Shown in pieces: positions 22,832 through 34,859 of a stretch of 64,000 bases of DNA. The DNA lies in NCBI RefSeq assembly GCF_040730185.1, contig NZ_CP160402.1:1302001-1366000 (forward strand), read 5' to 3'. Positions within the stretch are counted from its first letter, which is position 1; each line of letters starts with the position of its first letter. A program made the translations under genes and the position numbers. The DNA comes from Streptomyces sp. Je 1-332 (GTDB lineage: Bacteria; Actinomycetota; Actinomycetes; Streptomycetales; Streptomycetaceae). Below the pieces are notes generated by a model. It was not told the DNA's origin and ran no database searches. It worked only from the letters and a program-made list of their open reading frames with translations.

Positions 22832-23938
22832 CTAGAGCGCGAGCAGTTCCTTGGTCGTAATGGTGAGTAGCTCGGGTCCGCCGTCCGCCTCGGGGCGCAC
22901 GACGAGCGTGTCATCGATCCGGACACCACCCCGTCCCGGGATGTGAACCCCCGGTTCGACGGTGACCGGCACGCAAGCGTCCAGTTTACCCATGGCCGCG
23001 GGGGCCAACTGCGGGTCCTCGTCGATTTCGAGCCCCAGCCCATGTCCCATCAGCGGAGCCAGGCCATCCGCATACCCCGCGGAGTCCAGTACATGACGTG
23101 CCGCACGGTCGACATCGCGGCAGGCGGCGCCCGGCGCGAGAGCCTCCCTGCCCGCCCGCTGAGCGGCGAAGACGAGGTCGTACAGCTCGATCTGCCAGTC
23201 CGCGGGAGACGTCCCGATGACGAACGTACGCCCGATCTCACAGCGGTAACCGCGGTAGCCGGCCCCCAGGCACACGGAGAGGAAATCCCCTTCCTCCACC
23301 CGCCGGTCCGACGGCCGGTGGCCGCCGCGGCCGGAGTTCGGCCCGGTGCCCACGGAGGTCGGGAAGGCGGGCCCGTCGGCGCCGTGGTCGACCAGACGGC
23401 GTTCGAGCTCAAGGGCGAGGTGGCGTTCGGTACGCCCGACAAGGATGGATTCGAGCAGTTCGCCGAGTGCTTGGTCGGCGATCTCGGCGCCGATCCGCAG
23501 GCAGGAGATCTCCTCCTCGTCCTTGACGAGCCGCAGCTGCTCGACCGCTCCCCCGAGATCCGTGAGCCGCAGCCGCGGCGCGACCGACCTCAGCGCGCGA
23601 TGCCGGGCGACCGTGAGGTCGTGCTCCTCCACGGCGAGCGAATCGGTGCCCTGCGCGGCCGCGAGATCGGCGCCCGCGACGGCCGGGTCGCCACCGGCCG
23701 CGTCGAGCAGCTGCACCCGCAGCTGCTCGTCGGGGCGCCCCTCGCCCTGCTCGTCGCCGAGTGGCCTCGCACACAGCAGCAGATCCTCGCCGCTGCCCAG
23801 CAGGAGTACGGCCCCCTGTGGCGCCGCCCCCGCGAGATACCGCACGTTGGCGGGGCGGGACACCAACGCCGACGCGCTGCCACCCGCGGCACAACGCTCC
23901 CTCAACCGCTCTCGGCGGGCCGCGTACACCTCAGACAT
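22832..23938 (-). CDS. M24-family aminopeptidase P-like protein with altered metal ligands
   Basis: A 368-residue pita-bread-fold protein with a creatinase-like N-terminal domain (residues 1-130) and an M24 domain. Alignment by eye with E. coli PepP shows that the five metal ligands Asp, Asp, His, Glu, Glu become Cys223 (SVCLGAG), Glu234 (RCEIGRTF), His299 (MGHGLGLEI), Glu328 (TVEPGVHI) and Asp342 (VRIDDTLVV). The second-shell His also appears to be Asp306. It may have different metal use, low activity or a non-catalytic role. It lies 59 nt upstream of efp, and Xaa-Pro peptidase plus EF-P is a common pairing. It is often annotated as Xaa-Pro aminopeptidase. Confidence 0.85.
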   Translation of the reverse strand: MSEVYAARRERLRERCAAGGSASALVSRPANVRYLAGAAPQGAVLLLGSGEDLLLCARPLGDEQGEGRPDEQLRVQLLDAAGGDPAVAGADLAAAQGTDSLAVEEHDLTVARHRALRSVAPRLRLTDLGGAVEQLRLVKDEEEISCLRIGAEIADQALGELLESILVGRTERHLALELERRLVDHGADGPAFPTSVGTGPNSGRGGHRPSDRRVEEGDFLSVCLGAGYRGYRCEIGRTFVIGTSPADWQIELYDLVFAAQRAGREALAPGAACRDVDRAARHVLDSAGYADGLAPLMGHGLGLEIDEDPQLAPAAMGKLDACVPVTVEPGVHIPGRGGVRIDDTLVVRPEADGGPELLTITTKELLAL

Positions 23939-24034
23939 GGAACGAGCCTATGAGCGGCGGCGCGGGGCGGCCCGTTCAACGCCGCCGACCGAGCGGGCCC
24001 ATGGCGTTCTCGCGGTCTCAGGCGTCGACGGGGG

Positions 24035-24970
24035 CTACCACTGCGGCGGGCTCGCGATGGACCGGGCGAGGACCTCGTCAAGGACCCGGGCGGTGGCGGG
24101 CACGTCCAGCTGGGAGTTGTCGATGATGGGCAGGCCCGAGCCGTACCACCCCGCCATACGGCCGTGGATGCGGGCCACTTCCTCGTCCGTGAGGCGGCGG
24201 TTGCCACTGCGCTCGGCGTTGCGCTCCAGGACGATCTCCAGGCCCGGCAGCAGGACCACCGGCAGGAGGCCGGGGCCCACGTGACGCTTCCAGCCGCCGA
24301 GGCCGACGACCGGGCGGTCGGGGAACACCGCATCGTCGAGGACGCAGGAGATGCCGTTGGCCAGGAAGTTCCGTGCGGCGAAACCGCAGGTGCGGCGGGC
24401 CAGGCGGTACTGCGCCTCCGAGTGGTCGTTCCACCCCGACTGGGGGTCCGCGAAGCCCGAGCGCACCCATTCCCGTACGTCGTCGAGGCTGATGTGGGCG
24501 GTCGGCACCCTGCGGTGCTCCGCCCAGTACTTGGCGACGCTGGTCTTGCCCGCGCCCGCGGGGCCGATCAGGAGGACGGCCAGCGTGGTGGCGCCGGTGT
24601 CCGCCTGGGCCGTGCCGGGCGGCGGGCTCGGCATGGCGACGGGGCCGCCGGGCGGGAGCTGGATGTGCCCCGTCGTGTCCGGGGTCGGGGGCAGCGGGCC
24701 GCCCCCGGGGGCCTGGCCGTGCTGCGGGGCGCCCGGCGCCACGTGCTGCGGCGTCGGGGCGTGCGCCTGCGGGGCCGGTCCCTGCGGATGAGGGGCCGTG
24801 CCCTGCGGGTGCGGTGCGCCGGCGAAACCCGGCGCGGGAGGCGGTGGGCCGCCCGGCGCTGCACCCGGCGGCGGACCGCTCGGGTGCTGTGCGGCCGGGG
24901 ACCAGCCGGTGGCCGGTCCGTGCCCCGGCTGATGGGGCGGCGGCAGCGGAGACCCCACTGCGTGCTGCAT
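24035..24970 (-). CDS. Proline-rich P-loop kinase/ATPase
   Basis: A 311-residue protein. Residues 1-125 are low-complexity Pro/Gly/Ala/His and probably disordered. The rest is a zeta-toxin/AAA_33-like P-loop kinase domain with Walker A LLIGPAGAGKTS (136-143), an ISLDDVREWV segment and a later lid region (EIVLERNAERSGNRRLTDEE). It may phosphorylate a small molecule or nucleotide, but the substrate cannot be read from sequence. No antitoxin gene is next to it, so a toxin role is unlikely. ATG at 24970 has GGAG 9 nt upstream. It stands upstream of the M24 protein with a 96-nt gap. Confidence 0.8.
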   Translation of the reverse strand: MQHAVGSPLPPPHQPGHGPATGWSPAAQHPSGPPPGAAPGGPPPPAPGFAGAPHPQGTAPHPQGPAPQAHAPTPQHVAPGAPQHGQAPGGGPLPPTPDTTGHIQLPPGGPVAMPSPPPGTAQADTGATTLAVLLIGPAGAGKTSVAKYWAEHRRVPTAHISLDDVREWVRSGFADPQSGWNDHSEAQYRLARRTCGFAARNFLANGISCVLDDAVFPDRPVVGLGGWKRHVGPGLLPVVLLPGLEIVLERNAERSGNRRLTDEEVARIHGRMAGWYGSGLPIIDNSQLDVPATARVLDEVLARSIASPPQW

Positions 24971-25131
24971 CCGGTGCCACTCCGTCTCGTGCGACTGACG
25001 CTGGTCGGGCGGCGGCCGGGGCCACCCGTTACCGAACGGTACCGTCCCCGGCCGACGTTGTGTGAACGGCCGGGGAGGCCGCAGGGTGCCCGTGGCTTGT
25101 TCTGCCGGGCCGATTCAGCGCTTCTCGGGCG

Positions 25132-26752
<1,621 letters not shown>

Positions 26753-26756
<4 letters not shown>

Positions 26757-27937
26757 CGGATCTGGAGGCTGTCGAGGTACGACCGCACGTTGCGCCGGGT
26801 CTCGGGCACGCTGTCGCCGCCGAACTTCTCGGCGACGGCGTCGGCCAGGGTCAGCGCGACCATCGCCTCGGCGACGATGCCGGCGGCCGGGACCGCGCAC
26901 ACGTCGGAGCGCTGGTGGTGCGCCTTGGTGGCCTCGCCGGTGGCGACGTCGACGGTGGCGAGCGCGCGCGGCACGGTCGCGATGGGCTTCATCGCGGCAC
27001 GCACGCGCAGCAGTTCACCGGTGGTCAGGCCGCCCTCGGTGCCGCCGGAGCGGCCGGAGGTGCGCCGGATGCCCTCGTCGGTGGAGACGATCTCGTCGTG
27101 CGCCTTGGAGCCCGGCACCCGCGCCAGGTCGAAGCCGTCGCCGACCTCGACGCCCTTGATGGCCTGGATGCCCATGAGCGCGGCGGCGAGGCGGGCGTCG
27201 AGCCGCCGGTCCCAGTGCACGTGCGAGCCGAGACCCACGGGCACGTCGTACGCGAGGACCTCCACCACACCGCCGAGGGTGTCGCCGTCCTTGTGGGCCT
27301 GGTCGATCTCGGCGACCATCGCCTTGCTCGCGTCCGCGTCGAGGCAGCGCACCGGGTCGGCGTCCAGCTTCTCGACGTCGGCGGGGGTCGGGTAGACGCC
27401 GTAGGGAGCCTTCGCGCTCGCCAGCTCGGTCACATGGCTGACGATCTCGATCCCGGCCGTCTCCTTGAGGTACGAGCGGGCGACCGCGCCGAGCGCGACA
27501 CGCGCCGCGGTCTCGCGGGCGGAGGCGCGCTCCAGGATCGGGCGGGCCTCGTCGAAGCCGTACTTCTGCATGCCCGCGAGGTCGGCGTGGCCGGGCCGCG
27601 GGCGGGTCAGCGGGGCGTTGCGGGCCAGGTCGGCGAGGATCTGCGGGTCGACCGGGTCGGCCGCCATGACCTGCTCCCACTTGGGCCACTCGGTGTTGCC
27701 CACCATGATCGCGACCGGCGATCCCATGGTCAGGCCGTGCCGGACGCCGCCCAGGAAGGTGACCTCGTCACGCTCGAACTTCATACGCGCACCGCGCCCA
27801 TAGCCGAGGCGCCGCCGGGCCAGGTGGTCCGCCACCATCTCCGTGGTGATCGGCACGCCGGCGGGAAGACCCTCCAGCGTCGCGACAAGTGCGGGTCCGT
27901 GGGACTCTCCCGCGGTCAGCCAACGCAACCTGCTCAA
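26753..27937 (-). CDS. aroC: Chorismate synthase
   Basis: This 394-residue FMN-dependent enzyme makes chorismate from EPSP. It starts [19 protein letters not shown], where GESHGP is the first signature. [29 protein letters not shown] and [10 protein letters not shown] are also present. The TTG at 27937 is used because GAGGAG lies just upstream and family members begin exactly there; no nearby ATG fits. It is followed by aroK and preceded by aroE after 124 nt. Confidence 0.96.
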
Positions 27938-28061
27938 CGGTGCTCCTCTTGCTCGCGCCTGGAACTGCGTGGCGCGACCGGGTGCGCGGCCCTGGCCCGC
28001 CACCCCCGATCCTCCCACGTCGGCGGGCCGGACCTGGCCTCCGGTCCAGAAAGCGGACGCC

Positions 28062-28892
28062 TCAGCGCGCGGCCAGCGCGTGCTCCCCCGCCTTGCGCAT
28101 GGCGGCCAGCGGCGCGGGCGTACGCCCGGTCATCTGCTCGACCTGCAGCACCGCCTGGTGCACGAGGAGGTCAAGACCGCTGACGACGGCGCCTCCGTAC
28201 ATCGACCAGCGGGCCGCCAGAGCGGTGGGCCAGGGGTCGTACAGGACGTCGAAGAGGGTGGCGGGCCGCTCGGGCACGGCGGCGGACAGCGCGTCGGTGG
28301 CGCCGGCCGGAGTCGTGGCGATCACGAGCGGCGCGCTCAGCGCCCGCTCGGCGTCCGCCCAGTCCTCCGTCCGCACCTCGACCCCGAGCCGCTCGCCCCA
28401 CTCCCGCATCTCGGCCGCACGCGCCTGACTGCGTACGTACGCGACGACCTCGCCCGTGCAGATCCGCGCGAGCGCGGCGAGAGCGGACGAGGCGGTGGCG
28501 CCCGCGCCGAGGATCGCGGCCGAATCGACCTGCTCGATGCCGCGCTCCCGCAGGGCGGCGACCATACCGGGGATGTCGGTGTTGTCGCCGACGCGGCGGC
28601 CGTCGTCCGCGAAGACGACGGTGTTGACCGCCTCGACGGAAGCGGCGGTCCCGCTGATCTCGTCGAGCAGCGGGATCACCGCGCGCTTGAGCGGCATGGT
28701 CAGCGAGAGCCCGGCCCACTCGGGACCGAGGCCTTTCAGAAACCCGGGCAGGGCCGCCTCGTCGACGTCGAACAGGTCGTACGTCCAGTCGGCCAGGCCC
28801 AGCTCCCCGTATGCGGCGCGGTGCAGCACCGGGGAGAGGGAGTGGGCGATCGGGGAACCGAGTACCGCAGCTCGGCGCATCTGGGCGCTCAT
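28062..28892 (-). CDS. aroE: Shikimate dehydrogenase
   Basis: A 276-residue NADP-dependent enzyme that reduces 3-dehydroshikimate. The N-terminal substrate domain has [17 protein letters not shown] and the catalytic lysine region [17 protein letters not shown] supplies the catalytic aspartate, and the NADP fold begins [16 protein letters not shown]. The first 4 bases overlap the mltG stop (ATGA), linking a cell-wall gene to the shikimate cluster. Confidence 0.95.
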   Translation of the reverse strand: MSAQMRRAAVLGSPIAHSLSPVLHRAAYGELGLADWTYDLFDVDEAALPGFLKGLGPEWAGLSLTMPLKRAVIPLLDEISGTAASVEAVNTVVFADDGRRVGDNTDIPGMVAALRERGIEQVDSAAILGAGATASSALAALARICTGEVVAYVRSQARAAEMREWGERLGVEVRTEDWADAERALSAPLVIATTPAGATDALSAAVPERPATLFDVLYDPWPTALAARWSMYGGAVVSGLDLLVHQAVLQVEQMTGRTPAPLAAMRKAGEHALAAR

Positions 28893-30589
28893 TGACCGTT
28901 CTGTTCCTTCAGGTTCTCTTCGTACTTCTCGCGGTTCCGGTTCTGTTCCTCGTTCGTCTTCGCGAAGAGCGTCTTGTCCTCGCTGACGGAGACGAAGTAG
29001 TACCAGTCGCCCTTGGCCGGATTCAGCGCGGACTTCAGTGCCACTTCGCCCGGGTTGCCGATCGGGCCGGGAGGCAGGCCCTTGATCTTGTAGGTGTTGT
29101 ACGGGTCGTTGATCTTGCGGAGTTCATCGACCGAACCTGTCGCCAACTCCGACTTACCGCGCAGGTAGTTGACCGTCGAGTCGAAGTCCAGGAGGCCGTA
29201 CGTCTCCGTGTTGCCCGGCTTGAGACGGTTGTAGACGACCGTCGCGACCTTCTCGAAGTCGTGCTTGTACTTGCCCTCGGCCTGGACGAGGCTCGCGACC
29301 GTCAGAACCTGGAGCGGGTCCTTCAGATTCAGCGCGGCGGCCTTCGACTTGAGGTCGATCGCCTCGTACTGCTCATTGGCGTGGGCGACCATCTTCTTGA
29401 GGACGTCCTCGGGCTTCTGGCCCTTGGCCACGGGATATGCGGCGGGATAGAGGAACCCTTCCAGCGGGTCCTTGATGTCCTTGTTCGTATTCGCCCAGGA
29501 AGGAAGTCCGAGATCCTTCCATTTCTTCTGGGCGACGTCCTCGGTGGTCCCCTTCTTGAGGTCAAGACGGGAATCGACCTGCTCATAGACCCAGGCGTTC
29601 CGCCTGCCCTCGGGAATGATGAGGTTGTTGCGGCTCTTCGGGCTCAGCATGAGGTCGACGGCGCTCTTGGCGGACATTTCCTTTTTGAGGGTGTAAACAC
29701 CCGCCTGGATCGTGTCGCCCCTGTCGTTCTGCGCCTGCGCGGAGACGAAGGCGTCGACGCTCTTGACGACCCCGGCTTCCTTCAGCTTCTGGCCGATCAC
29801 ATAGCCGCCGGACCCCTTGGGAATGTCGACGATCGTGACGCCCGAGCCCTCGCCCGCGTAATCCGGCGACGTACCGAATCGGTCCTGGTAGAACTGATAG
29901 CCGAAATAGCCGACCCCGCCGAGCCCGCCGGCGAAGACCACCGTCACGACCAGGCACGCGCAGCCGCTCCTGCGCTTCTTCGGCTTCTTGCCACCCCGGC
30001 CGCCGCGGCGGTCCCCGCGACGTCCCGGCGGCGTGTCGTCGTCCTCGTCGTCGTCGGCGCCCGAGAAGAAGGCGTGCTCGCCCTGGTCCGGGCCCGGGTC
30101 CCAGTCCTGCTGCGGCTCCGGCTCGCCGCGACGGCGGGACGGCGGCTCCGGCGGCGGGTAGGCGTCGGGAGTGCCGTAGAAGTCGGGGCTCTCCGCGCCG
30201 TAGCCGCCCGGCTGGTGGCCGTAGGGGTCCGACGGGTCGGCGGTGTACGGGACATGGCCCTGCTGCTGCCCGGTGTCCCAGCCGCCGTTGTACTGCTGGT
30301 CAGGGCCGCCGTTGTACTGCTGCTGACCGGTGGGCCCGCCGTTGTACTGCTGCTGACCGGTGGGCCCGCCGTACTGCTGCTGGCCGTACGCCTGCTGCTG
30401 GCCCGTGCTCCAGTCGTCGTACTGCGACTGCTGCTGGGGGTGCTGCGGCTGCTGAGGGTCGTACTGCCCCTGGCCGCCGTAGGGGGACGGGCCGCTCGCG
30501 GCCTGCTGTCCTCCCCATCCGCCGTCCCCGTACAACGGGTCCTCGGGATGCCACGGTTCGGAGCCTGGACCCCGGCCATACTCAGTCAT
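28889..30589 (-). CDS. mltG: Endolytic murein transglycosylase MltG with a Q/G-rich cytoplasmic leader
   Basis: A 566-residue membrane enzyme that cleaves nascent glycan strands. Residues 1-180 are Gln/Gly/Tyr/Pro-rich, with repeats of the type PTGQQQYNGG, and end in an acidic stretch. A basic segment precedes one transmembrane helix (about 208-231). The YceG domain follows outside the membrane, with the catalytic-glutamate motif SLVQAEGKYKHDFEKVATV. ATG at 30589 has TAGGGG upstream. It lies after ruvX (124 nt) and overlaps aroE by 4 nt. The long leader is much larger than in E. coli and may bind partners. Confidence 0.92.
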   Translation of the reverse strand: MTEYGRGPGSEPWHPEDPLYGDGGWGGQQAASGPSPYGGQGQYDPQQPQHPQQQSQYDDWSTGQQQAYGQQQYGGPTGQQQYNGGPTGQQQYNGGPDQQYNGGWDTGQQQGHVPYTADPSDPYGHQPGGYGAESPDFYGTPDAYPPPEPPSRRRGEPEPQQDWDPGPDQGEHAFFSGADDDEDDDTPPGRRGDRRGGRGGKKPKKRRSGCACLVVTVVFAGGLGGVGYFGYQFYQDRFGTSPDYAGEGSGVTIVDIPKGSGGYVIGQKLKEAGVVKSVDAFVSAQAQNDRGDTIQAGVYTLKKEMSAKSAVDLMLSPKSRNNLIIPEGRRNAWVYEQVDSRLDLKKGTTEDVAQKKWKDLGLPSWANTNKDIKDPLEGFLYPAAYPVAKGQKPEDVLKKMVAHANEQYEAIDLKSKAAALNLKDPLQVLTVASLVQAEGKYKHDFEKVATVVYNRLKPGNTETYGLLDFDSTVNYLRGKSELATGSVDELRKINDPYNTYKIKGLPPGPIGNPGEVALKSALNPAKGDWYYFVSVSEDKTLFAKTNEEQNRNREKYEENLKEQNGQ

Positions 30590-30713
30590 CGATCCCCTAC
30601 AAGCCGCGAGGCGGGGCCGCCGTCTGAGTGGGAGGGCAACCGTTCCGCCTCTTGATGCTGTGCGGCAGCTGTTCGAACACCGCCGCATCGCGCGGAACGT
30701 TACCGTATCGCGA

Positions 30714-31199
30714 TCAGATGACCACTTCGACGCCCTCGCCCGGAGCTTTACCTGACGCCCGTTCGGACTCCAGTGCCTGCTGAAGGATGACGACGGCCGC
30801 CGCCTGATCGATGACAGACCTGCCCTTTTTGGACTTCACGCCCGAGGCGCGCAGCCCCTGACTGGCCGTCACTGTGGTCATCCTCTCGTCCACGAGCCTC
30901 ACCGAAATGGGGGCGACCATGCGGGCGAGGTCCTGTACGAACACGCGGATCTTGGCGGCCGCGGGGCCCTCGCCCCCGTTGAGGGAGCGAGGGAGACCGA
31001 CGACGATCTCGATCGGTTCGTACTCGTCGACGAGCTGCTTCAACCGGCGCTTGGCGGCCGGGACATCGCGCCCCGGCACCGTCTCCACCGGCGTGGCGAG
31101 GATCCCGTCGGGGTCGCACGAGGCGACCCCGATCCGGGCGTCACCGACGTCGATGGCCAGACGCCGGCCCCTGCGCATGCCCACTGAAGAGTCGTCCAT
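30714..31199 (-). CDS. ruvX: RuvX/YqgF-family Holliday-junction resolvase-like protein
   Basis: A 161-residue RNase H-fold nuclease of the YqgF family, linked to pre-16S rRNA processing and to Holliday junctions. RRLAIDVGDARIGVASCDPDG contains the first catalytic aspartate, VVGLPRSLNG is the family loop, VRLVDERMTT contributes the glutamate, and SVIDQAAAVVIL the last aspartate. The ATG at 31199 overlaps the alaS stop by one base; the Met at residue 8 is an alternative. The adjacency alaS-ruvX-mltG is widely conserved. Confidence 0.93.
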   Translation of the reverse strand: MDDSSVGMRRGRRLAIDVGDARIGVASCDPDGILATPVETVPGRDVPAAKRRLKQLVDEYEPIEIVVGLPRSLNGGEGPAAAKIRVFVQDLARMVAPISVRLVDERMTTVTASQGLRASGVKSKKGRSVIDQAAAVVILQQALESERASGKAPGEGVEVVI

Positions 31200-33868
31200 C
31201 AGGCCGTCTCTGCCACGAGGCGCTCGACGGCGGCCATGGCGTCACCGATGGCCGCGGCGTTCTGGCCGCCGCCCTGGGCGACGTCCGGCTTGCCGCCGCC
31301 ACCGCCACCGAGGGTCTTGGCGGCCGTACGGACGAGGTCGCCGGCCTTGAGGCCGCGCTCGCGTGCGGCTTCGTTCGTGGCGATGACCGTCAGCGGGCGG
31401 CCATTGGCCGTCGTGAACAGGGCGACCACGGCCGGGCGGTCGCCGGGGATGCGGTGGCGGACGTCGAGGACCAGCTTGCGCAGGTCGTCGGCGCCCGTGC
31501 CGTCCGGCACCTGGCCGGTGGCCAGCGCGACGCCTCGTACGTCCTTGGCGGACTCGACGAGACCGGCGGCGGCCGCGAGGACCTTCTCCGCGCGGAACTT
31601 CTCGATCTCCTTCTCGGCGTCCTTCAGCTTGCCGAGCATGGCGGAGACCTTCTCGGGCAGCTCCTCGGAACGGCCCTTGACCAGCTCCTGGAGCTGGGCG
31701 ACGACCGTGTGCTCCTTGGCGAGGAAGTTGTACGCGTCGACGCCGACCAGGGCCTCGATGCGCCGCACGCCCGAACCGATGGACGATTCGCCGAGCAGCT
31801 TCACCAGGCCGAGCTGGGCGGTGTTGTGGACGTGCGTGCCGCCGCACAGCTCCTTGGAGAAGTCGCCGATGGTGACGACACGGACCCGCTCGCCGTACTT
31901 CTCGCCGAACTCGGCGATGGCGCCCTGCTTCTTGGCGTCGTCGATCGACATGACCTCGGCCTGCACGTCGAGCTCGTGCGCGAGGACTTCGTTGATCTTC
32001 TGCTCGACGTCCGTCATGACGGCCGTGGGCACGGCCGACGGGGAGCCGAAGTCGAAGCGGAAGCGGCCCGGCTGGTTCTCGGAACCGGCCTGGGCGGCCG
32101 TCGGGCCGAGCGCGTCGCGCAGCGCCTGGTGCGTGAGGTGCGTGGCGGAGTGGGCGCGGGCGATGGCACGGCGGCGGTGTACGTCGATCGAGGCCCAGAC
32201 CTGGTCGCCGACGGTGATCTCGCCGACCTGGACGACTCCCTTGTGGACGTGCACGCCGGGGACCGGCTTCTGCACGTCACGGATCTCGACGACCGCGCCG
32301 TTCTCCAGGCGGATCCGGCCCGAGTCGGCGATCTGGCCGCCGCCCTCGGCGTAGAAGGGGGTGCGGTCGAGGACGACCTCGACCTCGTCGCCCTCGCGCG
32401 CGGCGGGGGACGAGGCGCCGTTGACCAGGAGGCCGACGATCACGGCCTCGTTCTCGGTGAGGGTGTAGCCGGTGAAGTCCGTGACGCCGGAGTTGTCGGC
32501 GATCTCGCGGTAGGCGTGCAGATCGGCGTGGCCGGTCTTCTTGGCCTGGGCGTCGGCCTTCGCGCGCTCCCGCTGCTCCTTCATCAGGCGCCGGAAGCCG
32601 TCCTCGTCCACGGACAGGCCCTGCTCGGCGGCCATCTCCAGGGTGAGGTCGATCGGGAAGCCCCACGTGTCGTGCAGCAGGAACGCCTTGTCGCCGGCGA
32701 GGACCTTGCCGCCGGCGGCCTTGGTCTCGGTGACGGCGGTGTCGAGGATGTTCGTGCCGCCCTTGAGGGCCTTGAGGAAGGCGGCCTCTTCGGCGAGCGC
32801 GACGGTCTCGATGCGCTTCCGGTCGGATCGGAGCTCGGGGTACTGCTCGCCCATCGACTTGATGACCGTGTCGACGAGCTCGTGGACGACCGGGCCCGTG
32901 GCGCCCATCAGGCGCATGTTGCGGATGGCGCGGCGCATGATGCGACGCAGGACGTAGCCACGGCCTTCGTTGCCGGGCGTGACGCCGTCACCGATGAGCA
33001 TCACGGACGTGCGCATGTGGTCGGCGACCACGCGCAGGGAGACGTCCGAGCCCTGCTCGGCGCCGTAGCGGACGCCGGTCAGCTCGGTGGCGGTGTCCAT
33101 GACGACGCGCAGGGTGTCGGTCTCGTACATGTTCTGTACGCCCTGCAGGATCATCGCGAGGCGCTCGAGGCCGAGGCCGGTGTCGATGTTCTGGCTCGGC
33201 AGGTCGCCGAGGATCTCGAAGTCCTCCTTCGAGGTGCCCTCGCCGCGCTCGTACTGCATGAAGACCAGGTTCCAGATCTCCACGTAGCGCTCGTCGTTGA
33301 CCGCCGGGCCGCCCTCGACGCCGAACTCGGGGCCTCGGTCGTAGTTGATCTCGGAGCAGGGGCCGCAGGGACCGGGGACGCCCATGGACCAGTAGTTGTC
33401 CTTCTTGCCCAGGCGCTGGATGCGCTCGGCGGGGACGCCCACCTTCTCGCGCCAGATGGTCTCGGCCTCGTCGTCGTCGAGGTAGACCGTCACCCACAGA
33501 CGCTCGGGGTCGAGGCCGTAGCCACCGTCCGCCACGGAGCTGGTGAGCAGCTCCCAGGCGTACATGATGGCGCCTTCCTTGAAGTAGTCGCCGAAGGAGA
33601 AGTTGCCGCACATCTGGAAGAACGTGCCGTGCCGCGTGGTCTTGCCGACCTCTTCGATGTCGGGCGTACGCACGCACTTCTGCACGCTCGTGGCGCGCGA
33701 GAACTGCGGCTTGACCTCACCCAGGAAGTAGGGCTTGAAGGGCACCATGCCCGCGGGGACGAGGAGCAGAGTCGGGTCGTCCGCGATGAGCGACGCCGAA
33801 GGGACGACGGTGTGCCCGCGCTCCTCGAAGAAGCTCAGCCAGCGGCGGCGAATCTCGGCCGACTCCAT
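31199..33868 (-). CDS. alaS: Alanyl-tRNA synthetase
   Basis: An 889-residue class II synthetase. It begins [20 protein letters not shown], with the catalytic core in the first 350 residues ([30 protein letters not shown]). The editing domain has [11 protein letters not shown] and [13 protein letters not shown] zinc/catalytic motifs, followed by a C-Ala domain ending with the glycine-rich [15 protein letters not shown]. Length is normal. It overlaps the DUF6167-type gene by one base upstream and ruvX by one base downstream. Confidence 0.97.
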   Translation of the reverse strand: MESAEIRRRWLSFFEERGHTVVPSASLIADDPTLLLVPAGMVPFKPYFLGEVKPQFSRATSVQKCVRTPDIEEVGKTTRHGTFFQMCGNFSFGDYFKEGAIMYAWELLTSSVADGGYGLDPERLWVTVYLDDDEAETIWREKVGVPAERIQRLGKKDNYWSMGVPGPCGPCSEINYDRGPEFGVEGGPAVNDERYVEIWNLVFMQYERGEGTSKEDFEILGDLPSQNIDTGLGLERLAMILQGVQNMYETDTLRVVMDTATELTGVRYGAEQGSDVSLRVVADHMRTSVMLIGDGVTPGNEGRGYVLRRIMRRAIRNMRLMGATGPVVHELVDTVIKSMGEQYPELRSDRKRIETVALAEEAAFLKALKGGTNILDTAVTETKAAGGKVLAGDKAFLLHDTWGFPIDLTLEMAAEQGLSVDEDGFRRLMKEQRERAKADAQAKKTGHADLHAYREIADNSGVTDFTGYTLTENEAVIVGLLVNGASSPAAREGDEVEVVLDRTPFYAEGGGQIADSGRIRLENGAVVEIRDVQKPVPGVHVHKGVVQVGEITVGDQVWASIDVHRRRAIARAHSATHLTHQALRDALGPTAAQAGSENQPGRFRFDFGSPSAVPTAVMTDVEQKINEVLAHELDVQAEVMSIDDAKKQGAIAEFGEKYGERVRVVTIGDFSKELCGGTHVHNTAQLGLVKLLGESSIGSGVRRIEALVGVDAYNFLAKEHTVVAQLQELVKGRSEELPEKVSAMLGKLKDAEKEIEKFRAEKVLAAAAGLVESAKDVRGVALATGQVPDGTGADDLRKLVLDVRHRIPGDRPAVVALFTTANGRPLTVIATNEAARERGLKAGDLVRTAAKTLGGGGGGKPDVAQGGGQNAAAIGDAMAAVERLVAETA

Positions 33869-34242
33869 CAGTGGTCCTCATTCCGGTTGTACGAGTACTT
33901 CGTGTTCGAGAGGTACTTGCCCTGCTTGTTCTTGTCGGTCCTGCTGGTCTTGCTGATCGTGCCGTCCTCGATGGCCACGACCACGCGGCGCTGACCGGGC
34001 AGTTCCGGGTCGGCCGGGGCTTCCAGGCCCAGGGCCTCACCCAGTTCGGCCTCGCGCTGTGCCATGCCGTCGCGGACGTCGAGAGCGAAGTCCTTGAGCT
34101 TGTGACCCGCCTCGACCGCCTTGTTCGCGGCCTGGGCCGCGAGGCTTTCGGGGGTCAGTTGCTTGATCTTGCGGTTGACCTTGGTGGTGGCCCACACACC
34201 GGCAGCGGCGCCCGCGGTGAACCAGAACGTACGGCGGAACAT
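33868..34242 (-). CDS. DUF6167-like small membrane-associated protein
   Basis: A 124-residue protein starting [20 protein letters not shown], a short hydrophobic N-terminal helix suited to membrane insertion. It is followed by charged helices ([37 protein letters not shown]) and a basic C-terminus. It overlaps alaS by one base and follows the DUF948 gene by 7 nt, so the three are one transcription unit. Function is unknown; I recognise the family only by its position upstream of alaS in Streptomyces. Confidence 0.75.
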   Translation of the reverse strand: MFRRTFWFTAGAAAGVWATTKVNRKIKQLTPESLAAQAANKAVEAGHKLKDFALDVRDGMAQREAELGEALGLEAPADPELPGQRRVVVAIEDGTISKTSRTDKNKQGKYLSNTKYSYNRNEDH

Positions 34243-34249
34243 CGCTGCG

Positions 34250-34699
34250 TCAGTCCTTCTTCCGCTTGCCCCGCCGCCGCGCTGAGGGGACGGTGCGCCC
34301 CACGATCACGGTACGTCGGGCGGACGCCGGGGGCACATTGGTTGATTCGGGTCCTGCCTTGCGGCCCAGGGCTCTGCGCACCCCGTAACCGAACGCCGCG
34401 ACCTTGACGAGGGGCCCGCCGAAGGTGGAGGCCACCGTCGTGGAGAGCGCCGACGCGTTCGAGGTGACTTCCTGGACGTCCGACGCGATGGCGTCGACCC
34501 GCTCGATCTGCGTCTGCGCGGAGCGCACCGCGGTGGAGGCGTCCGCGAGCAGCGGAACGGCCTGCTCGGTCACTTCCGCGACGAGCTTGGTGGTCGCCCT
34601 GAGCGTCTGCGCCAGCCTCACCAGCACCACGGCCAGGAAGGAGACCAGGATCGCCCAGAAGACGGCCACCAGGATCCCGGCCACCTCTCCACCGGACAC
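34250..34699 (-). CDS. DUF948 membrane protein
   Basis: A 149-residue protein with one N-terminal transmembrane helix (about residues 6-29, AGILVAVFWAILVSFLAVVLVRL). A long amphipathic, coiled-coil-like helix follows (TKLVAEVTEQAVPLLADAS through SALSTTVAS), then a basic tail RRRGKRKKD. This is the DUF948 pattern. GTG start at 34699. It leads the alaS transcription unit. Function is unknown; the tail could touch nucleic acid or acidic lipid. Confidence 0.8.
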   Translation of the reverse strand: MSGGEVAGILVAVFWAILVSFLAVVLVRLAQTLRATTKLVAEVTEQAVPLLADASTAVRSAQTQIERVDAIASDVQEVTSNASALSTTVASTFGGPLVKVAAFGYGVRRALGRKAGPESTNVPPASARRTVIVGRTVPSARRRGKRKKD

Positions 34700-34820
34700 T
34701 GTGCACCGCTCCCTGATCGTCGGTCCCGAACATCGAAAAGTCGTCCCCCGACCCTATCGCGCCGGGGCGAAGGCTCCGCACCGCATTACCGCGCGGGAGC
34801 AAGGGAGTTACCTGAAGTGA

Positions 34821-34850
34821 TTGTACGGACTGCTTACGGATGGGTACGCT
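34821..34850 (+). promoter_or_regulatory. Promoter of the NB-ARC ATPase gene
   Basis: TTGTAC (34821-34826) and TACGCT (34845-34850) lie 18 bp apart. Transcription would begin near 34857, just before the ATG at 34860, which suggests a leaderless mRNA. Confidence 0.5.
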
Positions 34851-34859
34851 CCGTATCTC

